Shown here: positions 46,842 to 59,776 of the stretch, one piece after another | How positions within the stretch are numbered: position 1 is the first letter of the stretch | Layout: each line of letters opens with the position of its first letter | NCBI GenBank assembly: GCA_944990035.1 | Contig: CALYLX010000094.1 | Coordinates: 62,001 to 126,000, forward strand | Direction: 5' to 3' | Source: Clitopilus passeckerianus | Lineage: Eukaryota; Basidiomycota; Agaricomycetes; Agaricales; Entolomataceae | DNA length: 64,000 nucleotides | Translations under genes and position numbers: made by a program | Notes under the pieces: generated by a model | What the model saw: only the letters and a program-made list of their open reading frames with translations | The model's database searches: none | What the model was told of the DNA's origin: nothing

Positions 46842-47724
46842 TGAAGGACATCAAGCACTCAGAAAGTACTCATACGAGAAGTCAACATTGTATGCATTTG
46901 CGAGTCAATGCAACGATACATGGGGAACGAAACTGAAGCAACCTGTAAGGCACTCAAAGAGTAGAAAATTCTTCTGAGCTTTCCACAATGTGTTGTTGAT
47001 GCCCACCCTGAGGGCAAATGATTGTATCTAGAATCGATGTGTGGCGGTTCCACTGAGCCATGGTGCCTCTCCCCAACACGTGACCTACCAAACTCACTGA
47101 AAAACGAAGAATTATTCGGAAGAAGCTCACGAAGGGCGACCAGAAGATATTAAAATATTAAAATTAACAGGTGTTATCTACCTTGGACGAGGAAATCTTA
47201 GACGTGGTAGGCTGATACAAAGTTTGCAATGATAACACGTCCTTGACATCCCTAGGCGCCATCGAGGACTTGTATGAGGACGTAAGCCTCCCATTTCCTC
47301 CGCTCCCATTGCACTTTCCCGCCAATTTCCGAATCTTCTCGACTTTCCTCCTTGCGCCCTCCCCTCCCCTCTCCTTTATCGATTCTACGAACCCCGACGC
47401 GCAGATCCTGGCGACTCGGTATTTTGAAGGCCCAAGAGCAATAGAGATGCGGCCGTTCATGGTGCTGGCGTGGCGTGTGGGTAAAGGAGGTCTTGCAATT
47501 TCAAGGTGAAATTTCTCTCGCATTACGGTCGAAAGCACATCAAGCATCTCGGGGGATTGACCACAAGGATGGAATGGTTTGAGGTTGAGTTGCCGTTGGC
47601 AGGTGAGGATGAGCTGGTCATAATCCCGTGGGCGTCGAATCATCTCTTGTCAGCAGTCATCCTAGATTCGGCAACTGTCAATCTCATAGCGCAATGAAAT
47701 GGAGAGAGTACGGGATACGTACTC

Positions 47725-47880
47725 TCAAGACGTCCTGAAGATCGGATCCTTCACCATGAACGCCTCGTATTTTGCTCCGCATAGGATCGTCGACGCCGCA
47801 GGCTTACGCTGGTCGTCGGATTGCCTATCACAGGAGTTGTTGAGAAGTGAAAAATTCTCAGGCTGCATGGTCCTGCATGG
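47725..47880 (-). pseudogene. Fragment of an endonuclease/exonuclease/phosphatase-family gene
   Basis: On the minus strand NFSLLNNSCDRQSDDQRKPA and STILCGAKYEAFMVKDPIF match NFTLLNTHLDDQSDDQRKLG and SMILARAKYEAYTTKGPVF of the intact gene at 53767-55104. The catalytic NTHLD is degraded to NNSCD, and no other exon was found. It is a decayed partial duplicate. Confidence 0.75.
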
Positions 47881-49559
47881 TACCAGCACGTTGGGGGACC
47901 GACGACGGGGGTACGGATTCACTGAATCCGTCCCAGGGGATTCCAAGGGCCAAAGGACGGATACAGAGCAGTCGAAATTTGGGAGTGTGGAGGGACGCTC
48001 GTTGAAATGAAAAGGCGGGGTAGGTGAAAGTGTAGGATCATTTTATTCTGTGATTCCTCCCATCTTTCATTGACACTGCAGGTGAGGCAGCATTTGCCAC
48101 GCTGAAGGAAAAAAGCCGACCTAGAATTCACTCCAGAGTCCTGACATTGACATTACCAAAGACTCGGAGGATGGAAAAACGTGCGGCGCCGGATGCACTG
48201 GGCCCAGATCCGTACATTTTTTTATCGCCATCGCCTTGTTGGAGTGTCCGAGGTCGGGCTTGTGTTATTGGAGGAGCTGTAAATACAAGTTGACATAAGG
48301 ATAGGGCAACGAGAATGGGGAGGGAGAGACGTACGGACTAGCCAATTAGACAGACAGGGGAACCTCATCGCTGGACAGACAACATGGATGCGCATATGTC
48401 GGGCTCGATAGCGCAGAGCAAAGTGATAGACCCATCTTCAGTATTTTGCTTCCCGTGAGTGCTCGCATCGAACTGGGCGAATAGGATTCTGGGCCAGCCT
48501 GCCCAGTCTTGCAGAGAGGAATTCAGGAGTAGAGGCCGTCGAAACGGGCGGAGGATGGGGAATATCCCATCGGCATATTGCTGCCGTTGGAATGTCGACT
48601 GCTTCATCGTGCACTACCGACTGTTCTTCTCTTCTTTTAGACCGCCTTCTTGCTCAACCTACTCCGACTTGTCGTTTTTGGGTGGCATCGGTGGTTGCAT
48701 CTTGAGCCTGACGTGCTACAAAGTTCCATAACTCCAGCAGGTGCGCTCACTCCGAAGCCGCCCCGGGCTTCATCGTGTTTGTGTTGTACACGTCCAAAGT
48801 TGCTTCGGCAGGACCTACTAAACAAAGAATAATCAGCATTCGAGGGGCCAGGTATAGTTTAGAGATGCATCGTACATGAAAAGCTTGGTATATATACGAG
48901 GACTGGGACTAAGGGGACTCTCCTTTCGTTAATCGTCTGTGTCTTCCTTGACACAAAAATGCACTCAGACGCGAAGAACTGGCAGGTGAAAGAGCACTTA
49001 CAGCGGAGGGCCGTGGCTGCTCAGATTCGACATGATTTCAAGGTATAGTAGTTTGGTCAGCTTAAGCAGCTAGCCGCAGTGGGGGCTTCATGGAAAACCC
49101 TCCATGCCAAATCGGGACGATTTTCCCAAGAACCCAAGGCGGATGATCCAACCATTCCATGTCAACATCCCCGAGATGAGCAAAAGTACGAACCGATACT
49201 TCTTCCGTGACGATTCACCGCATGACTTCAAGACCAGCAAGCGAGGCCGGCACTCCTCTAATGATTACTACCCATTCCTGCCCCTTGATGGGCGCAAACT
49301 TCGCTCTTGAGACTGGAGATCGAGTGCGTACCACCGCTTCTCAGGTACGCTGCGAACTCTTTTATTAATTTGCCTAAATTGTAGGGTATGTATTGCTTAT
49401 AGGTTGGCTAGGTACCCCTTTACTTCGTCGAGACTCTATCCGAATACATATCCCACCTCTTTGTCTCTTCCTTTAAACACATCATCTTCCGCCTCCCTCT
49501 GCGGCCCAAGACCATCGTCCTCTCGTATAGCAAGCTTCAACGAGCTCTATCCACTGTTG

Positions 49560-49780
49560 CTCAAATCCTTTGAACAGCAATTATCTATCTGCAACTTGAA
49601 CAAACCTACTCGAAGCATTACCCGGTGACAAAAGGAGGATATTTGCCTCGATAACTGCCGCACACACTGGCAGTTCCTTGACGGGATTCGGACCATGGCA
49701 TTCGAACCCCAGGCTAGAATCTTTGAACTCCACACCATGAGAGAGGAAAGTGTACCCTGGGGAACCCAAGGGTCTATATG
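49560..49780 (+). repeat. Remnant block downstream of fragment H (copy 5 of 5)
   Basis: Contains GAACAGCAATTATCTATCT and CAGTTCCTTGACGGGATTCG, both close to the blocks at 42050 and 20000. It shows that fragment H carried the same 3' flank as the full units. Confidence 0.55.
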
Positions 49781-49905
49781 GCTGAAAAGAATGCATTTTT
49801 GGCACGAGGGCTGGTGAATGATTAGTGATTTGATATACATTCCACTGAGGCGGGGAAATAGCGCGACAAAATGAGAGGGTAGCTTTTGTAAGTAACGAAT
49901 GCAGC

Positions 49906-50345
49906 CGTCCCCAAATGATGAAGAAGCGCCCAATGCACCGCCAGTCGCCTGATCGATGACTGCTCCCTTCGACCTCGCCAACTCCGCGACGCTCGTGAAA
50001 CTGGATTGAGTGGCACAATAGCCTAGCGGTGTATGACCATTCTCACCGACAAAGTTAACCTCGACGTCGTCATGTGAGGAGAAGCTGGACGAAGGCCAAG
50101 TCCTCAGTCTCCCTTAACCCCGTCCTTGGTTTCATGGTATGGAGTCTTGTATTTGTAGTTTGGATTCTTGAAAACCCAGTTCTCTGGCCTCGCTTTTTCG
50201 GAGGGTTGACTTCTATCTCAGGCTGCGCCAGAAGTAGATTTGCAATCGATGTCCCTGGTATGCTGGGCATAGCAGTGAGGTATCGTCGTCAGTCTTGTCT
50301 GCATTGTTGGTGTTGACGCTGCCGATTCAGATTGCATTCAGACTA
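49906..50345 (-). pseudogene. Fragment H: C-terminal ankyrin remnant
   Basis: Broken minus-strand similarity to the C-terminal end of the array proteins: SIANLLLAQPEIEVN, then LAFVQLLLT, then GHTPLGYCATQSSFTSVAEL and RSKGAVIDQATGG, in three different frames. The stop after DASS is lost by a small change. Only the last three or so ankyrin units remain. It is the relic of a fourth tandem copy. Confidence 0.8.
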
Positions 50346-50511
50346 GCTTCAACCGCGAGAAGAATCGATTTGAACGTTACAAAAATACACTTGTATTGAT
50401 TTATTGACCAGTAAACGCAGGACCCTGCTATGCAACTATTACGCCTCACAACAGGGGTTTGAGATAAATGACTATGTGATCAGAAAGGGAGAGAAAGCAA
50501 AAGAAACATCT

Positions 50512-51287
<776 letters not shown>

Positions 51288-51296
51288 TCAGGTCGG

Positions 51297-51303
51297 TTTT
51301 ATA
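51297..51303 (-). promoter_or_regulatory. TATA box of the xylanase gene
   Basis: TATAAAA on the minus strand, about 65 bp upstream of the xylanase ATG, in a pyrimidine-rich context typical of strongly induced fungal secreted-enzyme genes. Confidence 0.6.
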
Positions 51304-53766
51304 CTCTCCCCCCCTCCGAGAATAGAGCCAGAAGATCCCAATAACACTCCAGAAAGGGGCTCTGCAGAGTACTTCGGCGATTATGCATGTCGTCAAACCC
51401 GTTGGTAAACGGTAATTCTGGGCAAACATCTTGGCATATAGCGTCTAATAATAGAGTTTGCCTCGCGTGAACTTCGCGTGGTCGTCACATGGATGGTAAA
51501 CTGTATTATATGGCGAAAATTCTGTGCAAAGTCGGTCAATTGAAGCAAATCTGAAGGGCTGTAGACCAGAATTCGAGTAGTATTTACACACCGGATCAAT
51601 GAGCCTGCTCCTTAGTGGTCTGTGCACAACGGACGATTAGTTTAGGCTACAGTGCAGATGGCTACCCATGATCATTGCACGGCAGAATGTCAGCGCTCCT
51701 ATTTCTATTGATTCGAAGGAGGAGTTGAGGGCAAGATCAATCGAATGATGGGTTGGAGGGGCGCCATGAAGCCTTTGCCAAATATAGCAAAATCGGAACC
51801 CTCTCTGCTTCTTCCTCTCAGATTTCCACATGGTTCGAACCGATTTTCGCTTCTTTCGAACGATCTTCACACGTTTCGAAGAGTCAATGCTCCATTACCC
51901 GTGACATCGCCGTTCGACGACTCTGAGCTCTCATCGTGGTAACCTCTGGCAAATCGATTCGTCAGGATCGAGAGCTCCTTTGGATGCGACAACCACCGGT
52001 AATACTCAGACATTACCACCATGATTTCCTCGAGTATTCGTCGTTGTTTTGGTTTGTAGCTAAGAACCTCCAAGGACTGTTGAGGTTTCCCGGCCCGGAC
52101 TCCGCTGTCTCTTTCGACACGTGACCTAACAATGTTAAGCGCTCGCCGATTTGAGGAGGAAAGTCAGTTTCGGCCACTCGAAACGACCACTCCTGCGTAA
52201 CATAAAGCTCTAAGGCCGACGAGCGGCATGGCCCGCTACCCTTTATTCAAGCATTACTCTCTCAGAGTCTCTCTTCGGAGCGAATACCTGAAATGCTCCT
52301 GGAATTCTCCTGGAATTCGATGCGTTCGTGCAAGCCGTGGGGCTGACTTTCGAGAGTCCAATTTAATACTGCTGGTAGTATACGCCAATTGCTCGCTCTC
52401 ACTTCTCTTCCATCATGTTGTTTCGTCAGGTTAGATACTTATTTTAACAAGGTTACGGGTTCAAGGAAGATTGCAACGGATTTCGAAGCCTCCAATGACA
52501 TCAGTCTCCTTGAAAAAAAATCTGCTCAGCTCCAAACGGTGTGCAGGTGCAATCAAAACCATGAGCCAAAGTTTTGAGAGGACGTTCGATGTCTTTGCCT
52601 CCAGGGTCAAACTTGAGGAAGGAATGATTAAACCCGCGCCCAAGCTTGTGATCTGCACTCTGAATATTGGGGGTAAGTTCTTATAATTCTGCTTAGTTCT
52701 TACCTCCACCTACTTCATACCACGGCCCTCCGATCTCACTCTCCATCTCCTTTATGAATTAGACGATCGTCGTGGCTCCTTGCCGAATCGTCGGTCGTCG
52801 GTGCAACCTTTCGCAATGTTGTTCGTTGCTCAAGCTTGAATGCATATGGCATTTACTAAATGGTGAAAACATTCATTAGAGGAAAAAATTCAGCTCATAC
52901 TCCTCGAATAATCAGGGTACGTAGTTGGACCCGGTTGAATGGTCGGCTAGCGCCGAACATGGACCTTGCTTGGGGACGTATCTTGGACGAATCCAGTTAG
53001 CTTCCTGGGGTTCCATGCGATTGGCATTATCACAGACACATTAAGTATCGATTGTAAGAGAATTAAGGTACTGATGTCTACTGCAGGACCACCAACACCG
53101 ACGTTGAAAAGTACTATCGAAAATATCATTTTCCCCTTAATGACCGAGCCATTGTGACCCAATGATGTATACCTCTTTATCTGCTCTTCCTCATATTTGA
53201 ATTCGCTCAGTGACCATATATTGTAAGGTATGATTACATTCTGCCTGCCTGCCCCTTCTAAAACGTCAGATCTTCAGTGCCGATTGTTCAAAGTCGTTGT
53301 GTATCTTTCTATGAATTGGGATAAAATTATGTTGGGCTACAAGACATTTTTGGATAAATATCAGTATGGATAGCCATTCTACCACAGGAATTTCGTTTTG
53401 CAGAGACATTTGAAAGAGCTGAAAGACGCTGGGCGGGAGCTCTTTGGGTGCCAGGGGTCCTATTTACTACGATTTTGGCATCCGACGATTGATCCGGGCT
53501 TACGGGGTCCCGGAGCAAGTAATTATGGGGGTGGAGAGACCTAGCAAGCAAGGTACTATTTATCCCGAATTTTTGAAACACACTTGAAAGTTGAAGCTCA
53601 CGAGAGGGACCGCGAAATGCCGAGCAATTTCGAACTCAGTGCACAGCTGCTGATGGCTCCACCAAAAAATGTGTGCCTCCAAAACCCTACTACCTCAAAA
53701 GGTGGCGGGAATCTGTTCCTCTTTTTAGCATGATTATTGTTAGAGATTTATACAAGCATATGCAGT
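51304..53766. other. Long intergenic region, nothing recognised
   Basis: This stretch of about 2.5 kb separates the xylanase and the EEP-fold gene. Short frames occur on both strands (for example 52461-52709, 52966-53157) but show no family motif, signal peptide or credible splicing. The left part may hold xylanase upstream control sequence. Confidence 0.45.
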
Positions 53767-55104
53767 TCATAACGCCAATGAAAAATCAGCGAAGACAGGC
53801 CGATGATCGCTGCTCAACACCCCATCATCCGAGAGTGAAGTTCCAACTTTGTAGGCCTCGGACTTCCATCCCCCATTGCTTCCTCCAAACACAAAATCAA
53901 TCCTGCTCCAGCTACCGGTGTCATTTGGAAGCGTGAATCCCGTGAAAGTGGCAAAATTTGTAGAGACGTCTCGTCGGGCCGTGGTTGCACGGGTATCGAG
54001 CATTTTGAAATCAGGGAGTTGACCACTGGGTACGGAGTACTTTGAAGCGAAAGTGCCATTAATAGAAACAGCTGGGGAAGCCCCAGTAATGATTTTGTAG
54101 GCACCCGAATCCCCTCCTGTGGATGGACTATCAAAAATTTAGGAGCGGTCAACACTGATTTACTGCGGGGGTAAAACACCAGAAGCTATGCACCTGCTGA
54201 AATCTCCCGTGATAAAAACGGGCCCTTTCGTTGTGTATGCCTCGTACTTCGCTCTGGCGAGAATCATAGATGCTCCCAGCTTGCGCTGGTCGTCCGATTG
54301 ATCATCGAGGTGGGTGTTGAGGAGGGTGAAGTTCTGAGGAGTACCATTAGACGAGGTAAGAGAGAAGTGTGCTGCGGTACAGATTCGGATGGACCCTGCA
54401 CCAGGGAACTTAGAGGGCTCCGAAGGTGTGTTGCTGTCGAGAAAGATAACAAAGATCAGCATAACCTTGGGATTATTCGAAGGAAGGTGGACGTACGAAA
54501 GCCAGAAGAAATCTTTCGATAGGAGTTTGACACTGCTAGGCAAGTGGTCAGGCATTCAGAACTGAAGTAAATCAACGTGTTGAAGCACATACTTCTTATA
54601 GAAGATCGGACTATATTCTCCAGCCTGAGCGCCATCGTCACGGCCGACACCAACCTAAGGGGCAATGTTCATGTTCTAAACCGTCATCTTGGAACTATTT
54701 TGACGCACCCAAGACCAATCCTTCCCAAGGAGTTCTGCGAGGTCGTTTACCTGCCTATTGAGCGCCTCTTGGAAGCCTGTAGAGTGTCAAGCCCCGCTCC
54801 AGGTTCGATGAGAATGGTGCAACCTACATGCAATTGAAGGGCCTTCACTCAGCAGGTGCTCAGCTACCCTCAAGCGACGTGTGCTCCATGGCGCCTCGGT
54901 CGTAGCTTTTAAATAACTCGGTTCCTGCAAAGGATCTCCCAGCTTGTCAATGGACTGTTGAACAGTGATGTTGTCCGGCTTGGAGTCGTAGCGGAGGTTG
55001 TACGTAGCGATGCGCATAGCTGCAGTCACCTGAAGCAACTTGAAGCAGAAGATCGAGCTAAAGAGGAAGTTCAGCATTTTTGCAATGCGTTGTAAGGAAG
55101 ACAT
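53767..55104 (-). CDS. Secreted endonuclease/exonuclease/phosphatase (EEP)-fold hydrolase
   Basis: Member of the metal-dependent EEP superfamily (DNase I-like fold); the substrate is not evident. After a signal-like start (LNFLFSSIFCFKLLQVTAA) comes the first family motif RIATYNLRYDSKPDN, then, across several 50-65 bp introns, SIACFQEALNRQVNDLAELL (metal-binding Glu), GVGRDDGAQAGEYSPIFYK, VKLLSKDFFWLS, NFTLLNTHLDDQSDDQRKLG (catalytic His/Asp), GPVFITGDFS, SWSRIDFVFGG and the final SSDHRPVFADFSLAL (catalytic Asp-His). About seven exons; all joins I tested keep the frame, so the gene looks intact. A decayed partial copy lies at 47725. Confidence 0.88.
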
Positions 55105-55550
55105 ACCTGGGCTTTATATCATGCGGTAGAGCCAGACAAACGTTGTCGCGAAGCGAGCTCACTTATGAGAATTCAGTCCACATGTGGTAGATTTCCTCGA
55201 AGCTCTGTGTTATGATCACGTTCGAGGTCATACTTATAACCTGATTCGACAAGAACGAAAGGAGAAAAGAAGACTATGACGTCGGGGTGCTTGCTCTTGT
55301 CACAAGGGCCATATCAAACATGAGCAGACGGTATACCTCCAAACACGTAGGCACTGGGCAATGCTGCAGTTTGAATAACGTACGACGTGGAGGTGATCGA
55401 GAAAATAGCCTTAGCGTGGTTATTAAAAGCTAGAAATACATTGAATAAGTATGGGCAGTAGATGCATAGTGTCCCAAGGGGTATATCTTTCGTAAAAGCC
55501 GTCAAAAAAATGCTGCCATTATATCATGTTGCCAGTTGTGTGTACGTTCC
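55105..55550. other. Intergenic region, nothing recognised
   Basis: This 446-bp stretch lies between the EEP gene start and the 3' end of the K+ channel gene. It probably holds the EEP promoter and the channel 3' UTR. Confidence 0.5.
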
Positions 55551-58500
55551 TCATGTTGAGGAATCTGATGGAGTGACTGAGAGTCCCGTTCTCGCGGGAC
55601 CGGGTGAATTATACACGGGCGACGATTCCGAACCCGAAGTGCTTGCAATGGGTTCATTTTCCTCAGACTTTGGATTGGCAAGTTGGTCGCGTTCTTGGAC
55701 GGCTTGGATAGCCTGTTCTGCTACGTTGATCAGGTTTCGTATTGCCTCTGAACAAACGTCAGTCATGGAGCAGTGAAGTGCGTTATGCGAACTCACGTTC
55801 AATACTGATAGCAAGCAACGTCTGCAAACGGTAACGAAGTAAGTCACAGAAATGAAAGGCAGCAGAAGGAGAAGCAACAAACATTTCTGGCATCTTCGTC
55901 CTTCAGAATCTCGCTCCTTATCTTCTCGCCAAGCTTCTCCACACCTGCGATGTCGCTGATTAACCGCTTCAAACCATCTGGCACACCTTTCCTTTCCCCT
56001 CCTTCTCCTTCATCGTGGTCTGTCGTAAGATACCACACGTCGTCTTTGAATCTCTTCGCCTGCCTCAACACCTCACGAGGCAACGCTTCCAGGTGGTTCT
56101 GAACTTTCCGATTCAATTCGTCGACAGACTGTTGCCGGTGAGCTGGTCGCGTGTCCTCGACGAGAGTTGTTGCAGTGTCAGGTTGCTGCTCTAACGTTGG
56201 CGATGCGACGAGTGTTTTTGAGGTATCCGGAGGCTGTAGACGACTGGATACGTCTGACTTTGCTCGATCGCGGTAACGTTTGATCACGGAGCTGAATTGA
56301 CCAGAAAGGAAGGCTTCCTTGTATCTTGAGGAGTAAGCTTCAGAGACGACTAAAAGAGCGTATCAGTTAGCAGTTCGGTGGAATAGTGAAGCCAACGAAC
56401 TAGAAATCAGGATCGTCATTGTTCCTACACCCATTAGGGCCCAGACAACAAATATCGCCCGACCAGCTGGTGATTTGGGGGAATAGTCGCCTGGCAACTG
56501 CATTAACATTGACTTTCGGCAAAAAAAAGCAACGATCACACCATATCCAATCGTGGTGAAAGCAATGAAACCTGAGCAACGGACGTTTCAGTACTGGACA
56601 TGGCGCATATATTTACCTCAAAACTCACAGAAATAAAACGCCGTGCTATACGACCAACCCTCTGTTACGACAAAAATACCCGCTCCAACATTCCAGAAAA
56701 CAAAGAAAACAATCCACACGATGATGAGCCGGGCTCTGAAAGCCCTCTTTTCCTCTTCCGCCATACTACTTCTCATGCTCTCATATCGTTCAGCTACGCT
56801 CTTCGCACTTTCACTTCGTTCGATTTTTATCGTAGGCGGCGGCAAGGTCGGTCGTTTTGCGGTGGGTGAAAAAGCGGACGCCTGTACAGCTAGAGCAAAC
56901 CGGCCGAGCATGCTGACCATCCTGCCAACTCGGGCATGGGTGAGTGGAAGGTCGTGATCTTCGGAAGGAAGGGGAGGGAATTGAACGCCGCCATTTGGAA
57001 CGGAGGTGTCAGCTTCAGGTGGAGTTTCAGGTTTGAAGTCTGGTGGTAGAAGCGTATGCAGGGGAACACCTGCTTCCATCGCTGCTGCTTCCAGTTCAGG
57101 GAGGGTGAGCCCTTCAAGGTTCAGATGCATCCCGTGCGGTCGAGGATAGTTAAACCACTCAGAGTTCCTAGAGCGGAGGAAAGATCCAGGATGGTGACTC
57201 TTGAAGTTATCCCACCATGTCCGTATTCTCAGGACGAAGGCGGAGTGTGCATTACCTTTCCCGTCTCGAACCCAAATAGGCTTTCCTTTCTTATTCAGCC
57301 TCCACTCTAATGCAGCTTGCCAGCGGGCATAGACCCGGCGCTCGTAGTGGGCCTGCCTCCGACGTTCGCGAGCGGTTCGAACACGTTTACGGTAGCCGAC
57401 TTCGATGCCTTCGATAACTGTCTCGCGAGTCATCCCAATAGTTAAGGCAAGGTTGAGAATGCCGAAGACTGCATAGAAGCAGGTGAAAATCTTGGAACCG
57501 ACGGAATTGGGGATTATGTCACCAAAGCCTGCAAGGCGTGCTTATCAGCTTTAAGCTGGCTACAAGAAGAGCTGCACCTACCGATAGTCTCAATGGTGCA
57601 TACGGTAAAGTATAAGGCATTGATAAAGGATAATTCCAAGAGGAATGTTTGGATGAGTGCCCCAAACGCAATATATGCCAGGAGGATCATGACACTTATG
57701 ACAAGAGTTCGCTGCTTTCTGGTGAGGCCGCTTCCTGTGAGAGAGTTGTAAGCACAGAATAACGAAAACGTAATATGAACGATGAACTAACCGCTATTTG
57801 TGAAGTCTGGTGTCCTTATCAAGTCGATCATGAGGGTGACGTTGACAAAGGTGGATACCGTAGTCGAGCAGACGGTAATCCAGAATGCTTGTCCATAGGT
57901 AAAACCATCGCTGAATCGGTGTTCAACGCCAAATATGGTGACTGCGACGATGTTGATAGTATCTGCAACCATGTTTTAGACCTAGTCGGTTTGGCCCAAA
58001 ATTGAGCATACCGTGTATGGATAGGAAGCATACGCAAAGAATAGTCATCAACCTGATTTTCTTCTCCATAAACCGAGCGATCAAGCAAACGTTTGCAAAG
58101 ACTGCAAAGGCCATGCTAAAAGCCAGACCAACATCGAGGATCGTTGTGTTTGGTCTGTGTTCAACCACCTCATTGGCCACAGTTCGGATGTACCAGTCCT
58201 CGGTAAGGCCAGGGATTTCAAGGAGAATCGAGAAAGGTATGACAACCCCAGATATAATGGGCATATAGCGGTACCGAGGGACGAATGCCTCTATTTCCTC
58301 CTGGGTTGTTTCAGTGCTGAGAACATTCTTGATCTTCTGCCATATCGATCTAGGTCGTTTGTTGGATAGATATGATTTAGCAGATGCAAGAGACTTGAAT
58401 CGAGGAGGCATTCTTCTGTGTCGTCTTAGTGTTTTCGGTTCGTCGTGATGTTCCTCCTCCTCGAGCTCGTTGATGATCTCGTCATCACCCTCATCCCGCA

Positions 58501-58708
58501 TGTCTCGTTGTGCAAGGTAGTCATCGTCTATCGCCTCATCACTGCCGTCCCTCCCTTCCCCTTCCCCTATCCCATTGCAATTGGACTCGCCAAACCTGTC
58601 GTCAGTATTTGGGGAGTTGTCCGAAATGCCTTTTTCAGCGTTTGACTCATTGTTGTCGGATGAAGAGGAAAGGAAAAACTGATATGCAACGTTTAATGGA
58701 AGCGACAT
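55551..58708 (-). CDS. TOK-type outward-rectifying two-pore K+ channel
   Basis: Plasma-membrane potassium channel of the fungal TOK1 class (eight membrane segments, two pore loops). An acidic Asn/Glu-rich N-terminus precedes hydrophobic segments (MPIISGVVIPFSILLEIPGL; AFSMAFAVFANVCLIA; FWITVCSTTVSTFVNVTLMI; TLVISVMILLAYIAFGALI). The first selectivity filter is TVCTIETIGFGD. A charged cytosolic loop of about 200 residues follows, then WIVFFVFWNVGAGIFV and the second filter AFTTIGYGD, whose last Gly and Asp are split by an intron. The C-terminal tail (KRYRDRAKSDVSS ... TPSDSST) is hydrophilic and coiled-coil-like. First exon 58708-58012; about nine exons with short introns. No lesion found. Role: K+ efflux and membrane potential control. 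Confidence 0.92.
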
Positions 58709-58952
58709 GCAGTGTCTTCCCTATCGTAGTCGCCGTCGTCGGTTGTGATGGTGCATTCACGATGTCCAGCTGAGGAGCAGCATTTGATATGTCCTTGGTG
58801 ATTCTGGTGTGTCAGTGGCACTGACCAAGTCGAAAACGACATCACAAGGCCGCTTTGATGCCGAAGATAAGATTAGATTCGGCTTTTAGGGTTTTGTGCT
58901 AAATTTCGTCCGCAAACCCGCACCCTCAACTTTGACTAGATTGTCAAAAGAC

Positions 58953-59686
58953 ATGGCTGCTACTCTCGAGAAATACCAAAATGAGTTGATAGAAACATCC
59001 ATGTCGGTCAACGCCCTGAAATTTGGCACGTTCACTCTGAAATCTGGACGGTACGGCTCTGGCAGGCACATGGGCTCAAAATGCTACTAGCATTAACCAG
59101 ACAATCGCCATACTTCTTCAATGCGGGCCTTCTCTCCACGGGACCTATCATGGCCACTCTGGCTAACGCATACGCGGCCACCATAGTCAAAGGTCTTGCA
59201 TCCGAGACGAAGCCCATACCCAAATTTGACGTTCTCTTCGGGCCGGCGTACAAGGGGATTCCTTTTGCCGCGACGACCTCCCTCATTCTCCACACTCATC
59301 ATGGAGTAGATGTTGGTTTCGCGTACGATAGAAAGGAAGTTAAGGATCACGGCGAAGGTGGGCAAATGGTTGGAGCTAATGTCAAAGGCAAGAAGGTTCT
59401 GATCCTAGACGATGTGATGACTTCTGGCAAGGCGGTCCGAGGCGCAATCAACATGGTTCAGGCTGCGGGCGGCCATGTAGTCGGTGTTGTACAGATGCTG
59501 AACCGTGAAGAGGTGGGGCAGGATGGAGGATCGACGGTAAAGGAGGTGGAAGGTTTGATTGGCAACGGACCTGTCTTATCCATCCTGAAGATGAGGGATC
59601 TCATGGAGTGGCTGAAGAGCAAGGGTATGGACAAGGAGCTAGAAAGTATGAGGGAATATTGGGATCGATATGGATTGAAGAATTAG
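58953..59686 (+). CDS. URA5: Orotate phosphoribosyltransferase (pyrimidine biosynthesis)
   Basis: Converts orotate plus PRPP to OMP in de novo UMP synthesis, in the cytosol. Two exons, 58953-59050 and 59101-59686, with a 50-bp intron inside LKSGR-QSPYFFNAG. It starts MAATLEKYQNELIETSMSVN; typical features are GTFTLKSGR, FNAGLLSTGPIM, FGPAYKGIPFAA, FAYDRKEVKDHGEGG and the PRPP-binding loop VLILDDVMTSGKA. Length of 227 residues is normal for fungal URA5. I chose the ATG at 58953 because the frame upstream has no ATG. It is divergent to the K+ channel gene with only about 240 bp between starts. Confidence 0.95.
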
Positions 59687-59776
59687 ATTCCATACATATA
59701 TGAATAATTTTATACCTAGATTATAGTCCTGGTATCATAAATATGCACCGAAGTTATACAACGGAGGAAATCTAAA

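Larger units (their letters stand above)
46842..49905. other. Region right of the array, decayed fragments only
   Basis: I see no intact gene. It holds a fragment of an endonuclease/exonuclease/phosphatase gene (47725-47880, listed separately) and the last remnant block near 49560. Several short overlapping frames (47164-47643, 48459-48731) show no family motif. Confidence 0.5.

Noticed and set aside
47164..47643. Minus-strand frame of 159 codons right of the array, and an overlapping plus frame 47243-47509
   Set aside because: The two frames overlap on opposite strands, neither has motifs or introns, and both start or end arbitrarily.
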